Numbered from the stretch's first letter, positions 16,081 to 24,303 are shown. The stretch: 64,000 nucleotides of DNA from Streptomyces sp. NBC_00239 (GCF_036194065.1 NZ_CP108097.1:186001-250000), one strand, 5' to 3'. The notes: a model not told the origin generated them from the sequence alone. Made by a program: numbers and translations.

Positions 16081-17316
16081 GTGCTGGAGCAGCCATCATT
16101 TGGTCGTCGGCTGAAGCAGCTGAGGACCGAGCGTGGCCTTTCGCAGGCCGCCCTCGCCGGCGACGGAATGTCGACCGGCTACCTGTCACGCCTGGAATCG
16201 GGGGCCCGGCAGCCCACCGAACGCGCCGTGTCGCACCTGGCCGGCCGGCTGGGCATCGACCCGGCCGAGTTCGAGGAGTCCAAGGCCACCTCACTGGCCC
16301 AGAGCCTCTCCCTCGCGACCTCGCTCGACTCGGACGAGACCAGCGAGCTGCTGGCCGAGGCGCTGGAGTCCGCCCACGGGCAGGACCCCATGCTGCGCTG
16401 GCAGGCCCTGTGGCTGCTGGCCCGCTGGAAGCGCCGGCACGGCGAGCAGCACGCGGAGCGCCGCTACCTCGACGAACTCGTCGCGATCAGCGAGCAGATC
16501 GGCCTGGCCGAGCTGCGCTCCCGCACCCTCACCCAGTACGCCCGGTCGCTGCGCATCTCGGGCGAGATACTGCCCGCGGTCGAGGCGGCGACGACGGCCT
16601 ACCGGCTGGCCCGTGACAACGGCCTGTCGGCGACCGACATCGCGGGCGCGCTGCTGGTGCTGGTGTCCGTCGAGGCCGAGGCGGGCCGGCTGCCCGACGC
16701 GAGCCGGCACGCGGACGAGCTGACCGACCTGGTCGAGGGCCGCACCGACACGCTGTGGGCCGAGGCCATCTGGACGGCCGGCGCGCTGCGGGTGCGCCAG
16801 GGCGAGTTCGCGGTCGCGCAGAAGCTGTTCGAGCAGGCACTGGACCGGTTCGACAGTCGGGAGAACCTGACGCTGTGGCTGCGCCTGCGGGTGGCCATCG
16901 CGGAACTGCACCTGCAGAAGTTCCCACCGGACCCGGACGCCGCGCAACGGTGCATCGAGGCCGCCGAGGCGGGGCTGCCGTTCGCGCGGACGCCGGCCCT
17001 GGAGCAGGCGCTGACCGTGCTGCGCGCCCGGCTCGCCTTCCATGAGGGCCGGCTGCCCGACGCCCGCGCCCTGGTCGACCGGCTGGGCCGCTCCGACCTG
17101 CGGCTTCCCTACCAGACCCGGGTGCGGCTCGACGTCCTCGACAACCAGCTGCGGATCCTGGCCGGCGAGGAGGACGAGGGGCTGGCGGGGCTCCAGCGGC
17201 TCGCCGTGCAGGCCCAGGAGAGCTCGAACATAGACCTGGCCGCGGAAATCTGGCGGCTGGCCGCCGAGTGCCTGATGAAGGCCCGCGGCAAGGCGCAGGA
17301 GGCCGCCCAGGCCTGA
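16081..17316 (+). CDS. XRE-family regulator with C-terminal TPR-like domain
   Basis: This 411-aa protein has a helix-turn-helix at residues about 6-62 (FGRRLKQLRTERGLSQAALA, TGYLSRLESGARQPT). The remaining 340 residues form repeated helix pairs of TPR type (for instance WLLARWKRRHGEQHAERRYL, AVEAATTAYRLARDNGL, VAQKLFEQALDRFD). This architecture is that of RRNPP-like peptide-responsive regulators and of many Streptomyces cluster-situated regulators. The GTG at 16081 has only a weak GGGG upstream. It is flanked by the TTGCCAA-type sites it probably binds. Whether it activates or represses, and whether it binds a peptide, cannot be seen. Confidence 0.85.
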   Translation: MLEQPSFGRRLKQLRTERGLSQAALAGDGMSTGYLSRLESGARQPTERAVSHLAGRLGIDPAEFEESKATSLAQSLSLATSLDSDETSELLAEALESAHGQDPMLRWQALWLLARWKRRHGEQHAERRYLDELVAISEQIGLAELRSRTLTQYARSLRISGEILPAVEAATTAYRLARDNGLSATDIAGALLVLVSVEAEAGRLPDASRHADELTDLVEGRTDTLWAEAIWTAGALRVRQGEFAVAQKLFEQALDRFDSRENLTLWLRLRVAIAELHLQKFPPDPDAAQRCIEAAEAGLPFARTPALEQALTVLRARLAFHEGRLPDARALVDRLGRSDLRLPYQTRVRLDVLDNQLRILAGEEDEGLAGLQRLAVQAQESSNIDLAAEIWRLAAECLMKARGKAQEAAQA

Positions 17317-17337
17317 GTCGCGCACGCGCGGCGTCCG

Positions 17338-17381
17338 AGCGGGCGCCCGGCCGGTTTTCGGCCGGGCGCCCGCTTGCTTTT
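17338..17381 (+). terminator. Rho-independent-type terminator after the XRE-TPR regulator
   Basis: A 16-bp perfect stem (AGCGGGCGCCCGGCCG with its complement) and a short GTTTTC loop is followed by CTTGCTTTT. It starts 22 bases after the regulator's stop codon and isolates it from the next operon. Confidence 0.85.
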
Positions 17382-17400
17382 CCGGAACGCACCCTCAATA

Positions 17401-17436
17401 TTGCCAACATGGTCAGCATTGTGGCAATGTTTTGCC
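17401..17436 (+). promoter_or_regulatory. Operator upstream of the degenerate ATP-grasp/PRODH operon
   Basis: TTGCCAA at 17401-17407 is followed 21 bases later by TGGCAA-TGTT-TTGCC at 17422-17436, an inverted repeat with the same four-base spacer as the site upstream of the peptide gene. It lies 62-97 bases upstream of the start at 17498. Confidence 0.72.
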
Positions 17437-17497
17437 TACAACTGGAAACATTCGACGTCCCACTCGGCAGCACACTCCAACCAGGGGGTGGAGGAGC

Positions 17498-18439
17498 ATG
17501 ACGATCGCGAGCTTGACCAGGGGAGATACGCACGTCGCCGTGTTGGTGGACGCTCAGAAGTCTGGCAATCTGTTGCCAAAAGCATTTGCCAAATGGGGTG
17601 TCCGGACGGTTCACGTGGAGAGCGCCCCGGGCCCGGCGGAAGAAGCGGCCGCCGCCCGGCTGGCCCCGTACACCCCGCTGTGCGTGATCGCCTGCCAGGA
17701 CTCCGGCGATCCGCTCGCCCACGCCCTGTCCCGGAGGTTCGGGCTGCCCGCCAACGGCGCCGGCGCGCCCCGGCTGGGCACGTACGCGCGCGGCCGCGGC
17801 GCCGAGTACACGGTCGACACCGTCTCCCGGTCCGGGCGCCGCCACGTCACCGCCGTCCGCCGGCTGCACACCCGCCGGCAGGGCCTGCGATCCGTCCACG
17901 GCCACACCTCGCTGATCGCCCCCGACCACGGACCCGCGCCCGCCCTCATCGGGTACGCGCACGAGGTCCTCGACGCGCTGGGCATCGACCACGGCCCGGC
18001 CCACGTACGGATCCTGCTGACGGCAGCCGGGCCGGCCCTGCTGCACGCCTCGCCCCGGCTCGGCGACCGGGTCCTGCCCGGCTACGACGACGTGTGCCTG
18101 GGCGCCAACCAGGCCGACCTGACGGCGCTCGCCTACCTGGCGCCGCATGAGTTCCTCGACCGGTGGGCCGGGCGCACCTACGCCAAGCTGTGCGAGGCGC
18201 AGGTCGTCGACGCGGCCGCCGACGCGCACGGCGCGGTCGACGGCACCCTCGCCCGGCTCGACCGCGCGGTCGCCGACGAGATCGCGGCGCTGCCGTCCGT
18301 CTACTGCCTCGACACCCGGCCGCTGCCCGGCGGGGTGCGGCCGGTGGCGTACACCCTGCACGCCTCGCGCCTCCAGCTCCAGCGGGACCGGCGCCGGATC
18401 CGGCAGTTGCTGTCCCGGGCGGCCGGGACCGGGCGATGA
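17498..18439 (+). CDS. Degenerate ATP-grasp-like protein, probably catalytically dead
   Basis: This 313-aa protein starts at ATG after GGTGGAGGAG. Residues about 150-240 (GYAHEVLDALGIDHGPAHVRILLTAAGP and LLHASPRLGDRVLPGYDD) align by eye with the C-terminal core of ATP-grasp ligase 1. The metal-binding Glu and Asn of ESQAR/ESHNR are replaced by HASPR, and the lysine/glycine-loop portion is reduced. It may be a partner or scaffold for an active ligase, or a new activity. Codons 23-34 are unusual for this DNA (TCT, AAT, TTG, CCA, AAA, GCA, TTT) because they contain a perfect operator. Its stop overlaps the PRODH-like start (ATGA). Confidence 0.75.
   Translation: MTIASLTRGDTHVAVLVDAQKSGNLLPKAFAKWGVRTVHVESAPGPAEEAAAARLAPYTPLCVIACQDSGDPLAHALSRRFGLPANGAGAPRLGTYARGRGAEYTVDTVSRSGRRHVTAVRRLHTRRQGLRSVHGHTSLIAPDHGPAPALIGYAHEVLDALGIDHGPAHVRILLTAAGPALLHASPRLGDRVLPGYDDVCLGANQADLTALAYLAPHEFLDRWAGRTYAKLCEAQVVDAAADAHGAVDGTLARLDRAVADEIAALPSVYCLDTRPLPGGVRPVAYTLHASRLQLQRDRRRIRQLLSRAAGTGR
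17563..17593 (+). promoter_or_regulatory. Intragenic operator inside the 5' coding region
   Basis: TGGCAATCTGTTGCCA at 17563-17578 is a perfect 6-4-6 palindrome with the same half-sites as the upstream operators. It is followed by TTTGCCAAA at 17585-17593. It begins 65 bases inside the coding sequence and forces rare, AT-rich codons. Confidence 0.72.
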
Positions 18440-19416
18440 CGACGATGAACGAGTCCTCGCAGCGCGCCCTGCTGGAGGCCGCGGCGGAGGGCCTGCGCAA
18501 GATCGCCACCGACACCCGCAGCCTGGCCGCCTTCGCCGCCCCCGGCTCGGCGCTGCGCGAACTGCTCTCCCCCGCCGCCCGCCGCTACGTACTGGCCCCG
18601 GACCGGGCCGGTTTCCTCACGGAGGCGGCGCAGTTGCGCGCCAAGGGCTACCGGGTGACCGCCGAGTTCGCGCCCGCCGACCACGACGGCGACGACCCCG
18701 CGCACGCCGAGCGGGCCGTCGTCGAGCACCTGGCGCTGCTCGCCCAGGAAGGGGCCCCCGACCAGGTCGGGTTCGACCTGTCCGGGATGGGGCTGGCGCT
18801 CTCCCGCGAGCTCGCCCTGGAGAACACCGGCCGGATCGCGGCGGCCGCCGCCGCCCGGGGCAGCGAGATCGTCCTCAGCATGGAGCGGTACCCGTCCGTC
18901 GACTCGGTCCTGGCCGTCCACCACGAACTGTGCGGCCGGTACCCGAACGTGGGCGTGACGCTCCAGGCGCACCTGCACCGCACCGAGCACGACGCGGCGG
19001 CGGTGGCCCGCCCCGGACGCCGGATCCGACTGGTCAAGGGGGCCTTCCCGGAACCCGCGCACATCGCGCTGGGCCGCGGGCCGGCCCTCGACGACCGGTA
19101 CCTGAGCCTGGCCCGCTACCTCGTGGACGCCGGCGCCCGGCTGTCGCTGGCCACCCACGACCCGGTGGTGCTCGAAGCGGCCCGGGAGAGCGGGCTGCTG
19201 GCGCGGGTCGCCGAGGTGGAGATGCGGTACGGGGTCCAGCCGGGCCTGTTGCGTGCGCACCGCGAGGCGGGGCGCACGTGCCGCGTCAACGCGACGTACG
19301 GCACGAACTGGTGGCTCCACCTCCTCCAACGCCTCACCGAGCACCCCCCGATGGTCCTCCGCGCCCTGGCCGACATCGGCACCGTCCACGCCCCCACGAC
19401 CGGCCAGACCTACTGA
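18436..19416 (+). CDS. Proline-dehydrogenase-like flavoenzyme
   Basis: This 326-aa protein matches the PRODH barrel: RIRLVKGAFPEPA, LSLATHDP, VEMRYGV and C-terminal VNATYGTNWWLHLLQRLTEHP. In known PRODH two adjacent Arg residues bind the proline carboxylate in this last segment; here the first is Gln (LLQRL), so the substrate may be carrier-bound or altered. It would oxidise a proline-like ring to the pyrroline with FAD. Its start overlaps the degenerate ATP-grasp stop, so the two are probably made together and controlled by the TTGCCAA operators. Confidence 0.85.
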   Translation: MTTMNESSQRALLEAAAEGLRKIATDTRSLAAFAAPGSALRELLSPAARRYVLAPDRAGFLTEAAQLRAKGYRVTAEFAPADHDGDDPAHAERAVVEHLALLAQEGAPDQVGFDLSGMGLALSRELALENTGRIAAAAAARGSEIVLSMERYPSVDSVLAVHHELCGRYPNVGVTLQAHLHRTEHDAAAVARPGRRIRLVKGAFPEPAHIALGRGPALDDRYLSLARYLVDAGARLSLATHDPVVLEAARESGLLARVAEVEMRYGVQPGLLRAHREAGRTCRVNATYGTNWWLHLLQRLTEHPPMVLRALADIGTVHAPTTGQTY

Positions 19417-19436
19417 CCCCCTACCGAGCCCGCCGA

Positions 19437-19880
19437 CCGCACAGCAACCCCGTCGCACCCTCCACCCCCTCCGGGCCTGACCCCGCGCGCCTCCACCCCC
19501 TCCGGCGCTTGACCCCGCGCACCTCCACCCCCTCCGGCGCTTGAGGAGCGGGTCCGGGCAGAGCCCGGCAAACCCCCGCACCCTTCAGCCCCTCCGGCGT
19601 TTGAGGAGCGGGTCCGGGCGGAGCCCGGTGCCCGGCGTCAGCCGGGTTGCAGTCTTGGGGCTCCGCCCCAAACCCCGCGCCTCAAACGCCGGCGAGGCTG
19701 GATTGGGCGCTGCCCAGGCCCGCGCCTCAAACGCCGGCGAGGCTGCCAAGGCTCAGGGCGCCGGCGAGGCAGAGGCAGGCCCCGCCCAGGCCCGCCTCAA
19801 ACGCCGGCGAGGCTGGGAATTGCGCCCCACCGCACCGGCAAGGCAGGCAGCCTCGAACGCCGGCGAGGCTGGGAGTTGCC
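19437..19880. repeat. Intergenic repeat block, copy C
   Basis: The gap 19417-19952 between convergent genes contains no gene. It repeats the composite found at 14580-14720: CTCCGGCG(C/T)TTGAGGAGCGGG units, a GCCCGGCG-CAGCCGGGTTG linker, TTGGGGCTCCGCCCCAA, then reversed CCTCAAACGCCGGCGAGG units. The inverted arrangement can form long stems and may terminate both flanking operons. Confidence 0.8.
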
Positions 19881-19952
19881 GCCCGGGCGTGGCAAGGCTG
19901 AGGGGGGGCGCACCCCAGGGCGTCGCCGGGACGGGGACCGGCGCGGGCGGGG

Positions 19953-20717
19953 TCAGAGCGGGGGTGCGGGCCGGCGGACCGCTACGGCGGCCGCGTATCC
20001 GTCGGGGACCGCGATGTCGCCGACCCGCCAGCCCGGCGGACTGCTGACCGCCCCCGCCCCGGTCCCCAGGTAGTCCAGCGAGGGACTCCGCGCCAACCCC
20101 GTACCCAACCCCTTCAGGTACGCCTCCTTCCGCACCCACGCCCGCGCGAACGCCGCCGGCCGCCCCGCAGCCCCGCACGCGGCCAGCTCCGCCTCCTCCT
20201 TGGGGTGGAGCACCCCGGTGACCTCGTCGGCCTCCTCGGCGGAGCCGGTCGTCTGTACGTCCACCCCCACCGGCGTCGCCGCGAAGGCGAGCAGCGCCAG
20301 GTCCCCGCTGTGGGAGAGCGAGAAGTGCAGCGGCCCGGCCGGCGACGCGCAGGCCAGTGCCGGCCGGCCGTGCGGCTCGCCGCAGCACGGGCAGGGCTCG
20401 CGCCGGAACCGCACCCGGTCGGGGGTCAGCCCCAGGTGGGCACCGAGCAGCACCCGCAGCGCGATGTGCGCGGTCAGGTAGCAGCGCCGGTCCGAGGGCC
20501 GGTGCAGGGCCGCGGCCCGTTCGAGTTCGGCCTCGTCGAGCAGGGCGCGGGCGAGCGCCCCCAGGCTCGCCGGGCGGGCGGCCGCGTCCGCGAGCCAGAC
20601 GTGCGGGGCGTCCTGCGGCAGGCGCAGCGGGCCGGGACGGCTGCCGAGGGTCAGCAGGCGCGGGGCGGCCGGGCCCACCGGGCTCCGCAGGACCGGGGCC
20701 AGGTCAGCACGCGGCAT
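19953..20717 (-). CDS. Sfp-type 4'-phosphopantetheinyl transferase
   Basis: This 254-aa protein has the Sfp/AcpT signature: LHFSLSHSGDLALLA, TPVGVDVQ with the Mg-binding Asp, and FARAWVRKEAYLKGLGTGL with W-x-x-KEA. A CPCCGEPHGRP segment at about residues 125-135 is typical of Streptomyces members. It activates carrier domains with CoA, most simply the tandem PCP at 15112-15726. Its ATG overlaps the 3' end of the unknown 149-aa gene by 14 bases. Confidence 0.92.
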   Translation of the reverse strand: MPRADLAPVLRSPVGPAAPRLLTLGSRPGPLRLPQDAPHVWLADAAARPASLGALARALLDEAELERAAALHRPSDRRCYLTAHIALRVLLGAHLGLTPDRVRFRREPCPCCGEPHGRPALACASPAGPLHFSLSHSGDLALLAFAATPVGVDVQTTGSAEEADEVTGVLHPKEEAELAACGAAGRPAAFARAWVRKEAYLKGLGTGLARSPSLDYLGTGAGAVSSPPGWRVGDIAVPDGYAAAVAVRRPAPPL

Positions 20718-21153
20718 GGTCTTCGGCCGTCGCGGCGACGAAAGCGCAGGCGTCCACGACGGCGCCGTACGCAGCGACCCGAGCAGTCCCGCCGGCCTCA
20801 CCGGCCCCGCCGGCCCCGACACCGACGGCGCCCACCCCGCCGGCCCCGCCGGCCCCCAATTCGTCCAGCACCGTCAGCAGCGCCGCCAGCAAGGCGGCCA
20901 AGCGGCCGCCGTTGTCCTGGAGGAACACGGCGTGCCCCTCCCACAGCGCGGCCCGCACCTGCGGTGCGGTGGGCAGCCCGGTGCCCGCCGCCGCGGTGCC
21001 CAGCAGGCCGGCGATGCGCCGTTCCAGCGGGGTGGGGGTCCAGTCGCCGCTTCGTGCGTCCCGCGCGAGTGCGGACGTACAGGCGCGCAGGCGCGCCACC
21101 GCCGCCGGCTCCGTACCCGGCTGACCCGGCTGCTGCGCTGGGGTGTTCGGCAT
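20704..21153 (-). CDS. Hypothetical protein, 149 aa
   Basis: I do not recognise this protein. It has an N-terminal Pro/Gln-rich segment, a predicted helical middle (LRACTSALARDARSGD, LERRIAGLLG, VRAALWEGHAVFLQDNGGRLAALLAALLTVLDEL), a Gly/Ala/Val-rich low-complexity stretch at about residues 99-118 and a helical C-terminus ending in DHAAC. GTGAGGAGTAACC precedes the ATG. It is coupled to the phosphopantetheinyl transferase by overlap and reads divergently from the 128-aa gene at 21479. Confidence 0.65.
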   Translation of the reverse strand: MPNTPAQQPGQPGTEPAAVARLRACTSALARDARSGDWTPTPLERRIAGLLGTAAAGTGLPTAPQVRAALWEGHAVFLQDNGGRLAALLAALLTVLDELGAGGAGGVGAVGVGAGGAGEAGGTARVAAYGAVVDACAFVAATAEDHAAC

Positions 21154-21478
21154 GGTTACTCCTCACGGAGTTCGGATTCACAGCCGTGCGGCCCCGCCGC
21201 ACCGGCCCCGAAATTGCGCGGCGGCGTGAATAGGGTGCACGTATTCCACCGCACACCATCAAAGGCACGGGCCGCCACACCGGCAAGGCCACTTGGCCAA
21301 GTGTCCGGGCTATCTCGGAAAGTGCGCACGCACACTGCGCACGGAAGGAGAAGCGGCCCGCCGGAGCCCGGTTCGAGAATGTTTTTCCCGGCGGAATCGC
21401 GGCGCCCGGCGGATGTCGCGTGCCGCGGTCCCGCACCGCGCACCTGGCCCCAGCCCGACCCGGCAAGGGAGACAGCCA
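21154..21478. promoter_or_regulatory. Divergent promoter region with palindromes
   Basis: This 325-bp gap contains the perfect 14-bp palindrome CACTTGGCCAAGTG at 21290-21303 and the inverted repeat GTGCGCA/TGCGCAC at 21322-21342. The first is related in core (TTGGCCAA) to the TTGGCAA sites, but the half-site spacing differs, so the same protein need not bind. Confidence 0.5.
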
Positions 21479-21865
21479 ATGAGCGATCGTCACCGGCCCC
21501 GTCAGCAGCCCGCGCCGCCCGGCACCACCCAGCCCGACGAACCCGCTCCGGTCACCGCGGTCATGCGCGGAGCGGCCACCGCCTCCCCTTCCTACAGCGC
21601 CGCCACCGCGAAGGGCGCGGCCACCGCGCTCGTACGGATGCTGATGGAGCAGGGCGTTTTCGGCTACGACGCCCCCGCCGCGCCACCGGAACCCGAGGCC
21701 GCAGGGGTGGAGGCGACCCCCTGGGCCCGGATGCGGACGGCCGTCAACCAGGCCGAAGCCGGCCGGGACGCGGACGGCCGGACGGCCGCCCCGGTGCTCT
21801 CCAGCGCCAGCCTGATGGGCGAGATCCTCCACGAGACCGCGAGGTCGCGTGCAGTCCACCGCTGA
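21479..21865 (+). CDS. Hypothetical protein, 128 aa
   Basis: I do not recognise this protein. It is hydrophilic and likely cytosolic, with a Pro-rich N-terminus of about 25 residues, a helical segment AATAKGAATALVRMLMEQGVFGYD, a Pro/Glu linker and a C-terminal helical part (ASLMGEILHETARS). The start follows AAGGGAGACAGCCA. It is separated by 69 bases from the P450 gene and probably co-transcribed with it; a role as a small partner protein is only a guess. Confidence 0.65.
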   Translation: MSDRHRPRQQPAPPGTTQPDEPAPVTAVMRGAATASPSYSAATAKGAATALVRMLMEQGVFGYDAPAAPPEPEAAGVEATPWARMRTAVNQAEAGRDADGRTAAPVLSSASLMGEILHETARSRAVHR

Positions 21866-21934
21866 TCAGCCAAGACATCAACCCATGTGAATACGACAAC
21901 ACTTGGCCGGAGTCGGACAGAGGAGGTCCGCACC

Positions 21935-23221
21935 ATGGACAGCGGTCGCGCACAGGTTTTACTACCTGAAAGAACCACGTTCGACGGTGAAGCGCAGGCG
22001 GTTCTCCGCCGCCTGCTGGAGACCGATATCAGAGCGGATCCCTATCCGCTGTTCAACCGTATCCGCGCATACGGGCCGATCTGGATGAACAGCAGCACCG
22101 TAGTGTTCTCCTCCCGTGCGGACTGTGAGGCGGTGCTGCACGCGCCGGCCGCCGGCACGTTCGGCGCCTGCCCGGGAATGCACGGGCCGGCCGGTGACAC
22201 GGCGGCCTTCCCCGGCGCCCTCGATCCGCTGGAGCACACCCGGCTGCGCCGGCTGCTGTCGCACTACTTCACGCCGTGGGTGGTGCGGGACCTGACGCCC
22301 GACCTGTGCGACCTCGTCGACGACCTCCTGGACTCGGTGGCGTCCCGCGGCCGCCTGGAGGTCGTCACCGACCTGGCGTATCCGCTGGCCATGGCCGTCA
22401 TCTCGCGGGTGCTCGGCATCCCGGAGGCCGACCGCGGCGGGCTGCACCGGCGGGCGCTGGCCGTCTCCCGGGCCCTGGACCCGCACCTCGCCCTGACCGG
22501 GGAGCACCCGCCCGGCCTGGACGAGCGGCGCGCCGCCGGCGCCGAACTGGACGCGTACTTCGAGGAACTGGTGCTGCGGCGGCAGGCCGAACCGGCCGAC
22601 GACCTGGTGTCGGGGCTCCTCGCGGCGCCCGCCGAGAGCAGCCGCACGCCGGTACGGGACGCGGCCGCGGTCTGCCGCTTCCTGCTGGACTCCGGGTACG
22701 AGACGACCGTCAACCTGATCTCGGGCGGCATCCTGGCGCTGCTGCGCGACCCGGTCCGCCTCGACGCGCTGCGCGGCGACGGCGGGTACGCGGACCAAGT
22801 CGTGGAGGACGTCCTGCGGATGGACCCGCCGGTGCAGCTGGTGCACCGGCACGCCACCGACACGCTGGAGGTGGGCGGGACCCGGGTGCCGCGGGGCACC
22901 ACCATGGTGCTGCTGCTCGCGGCCGCGCACCGGGATCCCGGGCACCCGGAGTCCGACGCGTTCGCCCCCGGCGGCGGCGCGCTGCGCCACCAGGCGTTCG
23001 GGCTCGGCTCGCACTCGTGCATCGGCTCGCCGCTGGCCCGGCTGGAGGCCCGCCTGATGCTGACCCGCTTCGCCCAGCGGGTGGCCGGCGCCCGCTTCGC
23101 CACCGGCACCCCGACCTACCGGCCGAACGTGACCCTGCGCGGGCTGCGGGCCCTGTGGGTGGACGCCGACGACTTCGGCTCCCGCGCGATGTCCTGGCAG
23201 GAGGTCCAGTCCGCCCAATAA
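21935..23221 (+). CDS. Cytochrome P450 (left cluster)
   Basis: I chose the ATG at 21935 after AGGAGG. The 428-aa protein has I-helix LLDSGYETTVN (the usual Ala-Gly is Ser-Gly), K-helix EDVLRMDPPV with ExxR as EDVLR, and the heme loop FGLGSHSCIG with Cys362. Electron-transfer partners are not encoded nearby. It likely hydroxylates or oxidises a free or carrier-bound building block of the left cluster. It is the last gene before the accessory island. Confidence 0.92.
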   Translation: MDSGRAQVLLPERTTFDGEAQAVLRRLLETDIRADPYPLFNRIRAYGPIWMNSSTVVFSSRADCEAVLHAPAAGTFGACPGMHGPAGDTAAFPGALDPLEHTRLRRLLSHYFTPWVVRDLTPDLCDLVDDLLDSVASRGRLEVVTDLAYPLAMAVISRVLGIPEADRGGLHRRALAVSRALDPHLALTGEHPPGLDERRAAGAELDAYFEELVLRRQAEPADDLVSGLLAAPAESSRTPVRDAAAVCRFLLDSGYETTVNLISGGILALLRDPVRLDALRGDGGYADQVVEDVLRMDPPVQLVHRHATDTLEVGGTRVPRGTTMVLLLAAAHRDPGHPESDAFAPGGGALRHQAFGLGSHSCIGSPLARLEARLMLTRFAQRVAGARFATGTPTYRPNVTLRGLRALWVDADDFGSRAMSWQEVQSAQ

Positions 23222-23276
23222 CCCCCGACCCCCGCTCCGGCCGCCCGCACCCGGCGGCCGGGGCGCAGCGGCGGTG

Positions 23277-23681
23277 TCAGGCTCCGGCAGGTCCCGGGGC
23301 GCCTCGTCGTCCGGCCCGCGTCACGGAGGCGATCAGGGTGGCCAGGGCGGAGGTGGCCACGAGGCTCGCCACCATGATCATGACCACGCCGACCAGGAAG
23401 AGGCCGCTGGCGTCGTCCGACCAGTCGTAGTAGGCGGCGGCGGTCAGCCCGGCCGTGGTGCCGAGCACCGTGCCCGCGACGTGGCCTCGGAAGGCGGCCC
23501 AGCACACCGCTGCCAGCAGGGTCAGTACGAGACCGATCACCTGCCAGGCCTCGTAGGGGCCGCTGACCGAGCCGTCGGGGTGTACGTCGCGAAGCTGGTC
23601 CCAGCCGAGCCAGGCGGTCCATGCCACGGCAGATGCGAGAGCGGTCAGGCAGGGGGCGAGCTTCGGTGATGTCTGGCGCAT
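23277..23681 (-). CDS. Small integral membrane protein, 134 aa
   Basis: The 134-aa product has four hydrophobic stretches (about residues 9-25, 47-64, 70-84 and 92-118) and short polar ends, consistent with a four-helix membrane protein. No family was recognised. It reads leftward, opposite to the P450, and marks the right end of the left cluster. Coding potential is supported by normal Streptomyces codon bias and a sensible hydropathy pattern. Confidence 0.65.
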   Translation of the reverse strand: MRQTSPKLAPCLTALASAVAWTAWLGWDQLRDVHPDGSVSGPYEAWQVIGLVLTLLAAVCWAAFRGHVAGTVLGTTAGLTAAAYYDWSDDASGLFLVGVVMIMVASLVATSALATLIASVTRAGRRGAPGPAGA

Positions 23682-23802
23682 GTCCCAAGCATTCCGGCGG
23701 GCCCCGGTCCGGCGGCAGGGCTCACATACTCAGCTCCCCATGAGTACTCAGCGAGTGCCGAGCACGACCGCGGCGTTCGGTGCGGCCGCTTCCCACATCG
23801 CG

Positions 23803-24231
23803 TTACGCGCGGTAGATGGTGGGCTGCTCGGCCACCTGCTCCGGGGTGAGCCCTTCGACTGTGAGGTTCCCGGTCCACAGGTGGTCGCGGTTGGCGTACG
23901 TCGCCTCGAAGCCGACCCGCTTGCCTCCCGGTTCCAGCTTCCAGCTCTGGTTTTGGAAGTGCGCGAGGCGGTCGCTCCCACAGACGAACGCACGGGTGGC
24001 CTGGGTCAGGATCCATTGTGCAAGCTCAGTGTCCGTGGCGGCGGACTTCCCGCAGTTGCGGGCCATGTCCCACAGCCGGGGCCACTCGACCCCCGGTGTC
24101 AGCGGGCCGACCACACCCACGTCCCCGATCCGACGTTCGTCAAGGTGGTGGGTGGCATAGCCGAAGACGACGTCGAACATCGCGAACACGGTGACCCTGC
24201 TCTGTCCCGACAAGCTCTCATCAACTGCCAT
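23803..24231 (-). CDS. Hypothetical protein, 142 aa
   Basis: This soluble protein of 142 aa starts MAVDESLSGQSRV after AGAGG. It has mixed composition without low complexity (WPRLWDMARNCGKSA, LAQWILTQATRAFVCGSD) and no signal peptide. GC is slightly lower than in the cluster genes. It belongs to an island of small leftward genes typical of Streptomyces variable regions. Function unknown. Confidence 0.65.
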   Translation of the reverse strand: MAVDESLSGQSRVTVFAMFDVVFGYATHHLDERRIGDVGVVGPLTPGVEWPRLWDMARNCGKSAATDTELAQWILTQATRAFVCGSDRLAHFQNQSWKLEPGGKRVGFEATYANRDHLWTGNLTVEGLTPEQVAEQPTIYRA

Positions 24232-24303
24232 GCGGTCTAACCTCTGTTCATGGGTGAGCCCCGGGCGCATTGGCCGCACCCGGGGCTCGTCTTCCGGGGT
24301 GGA

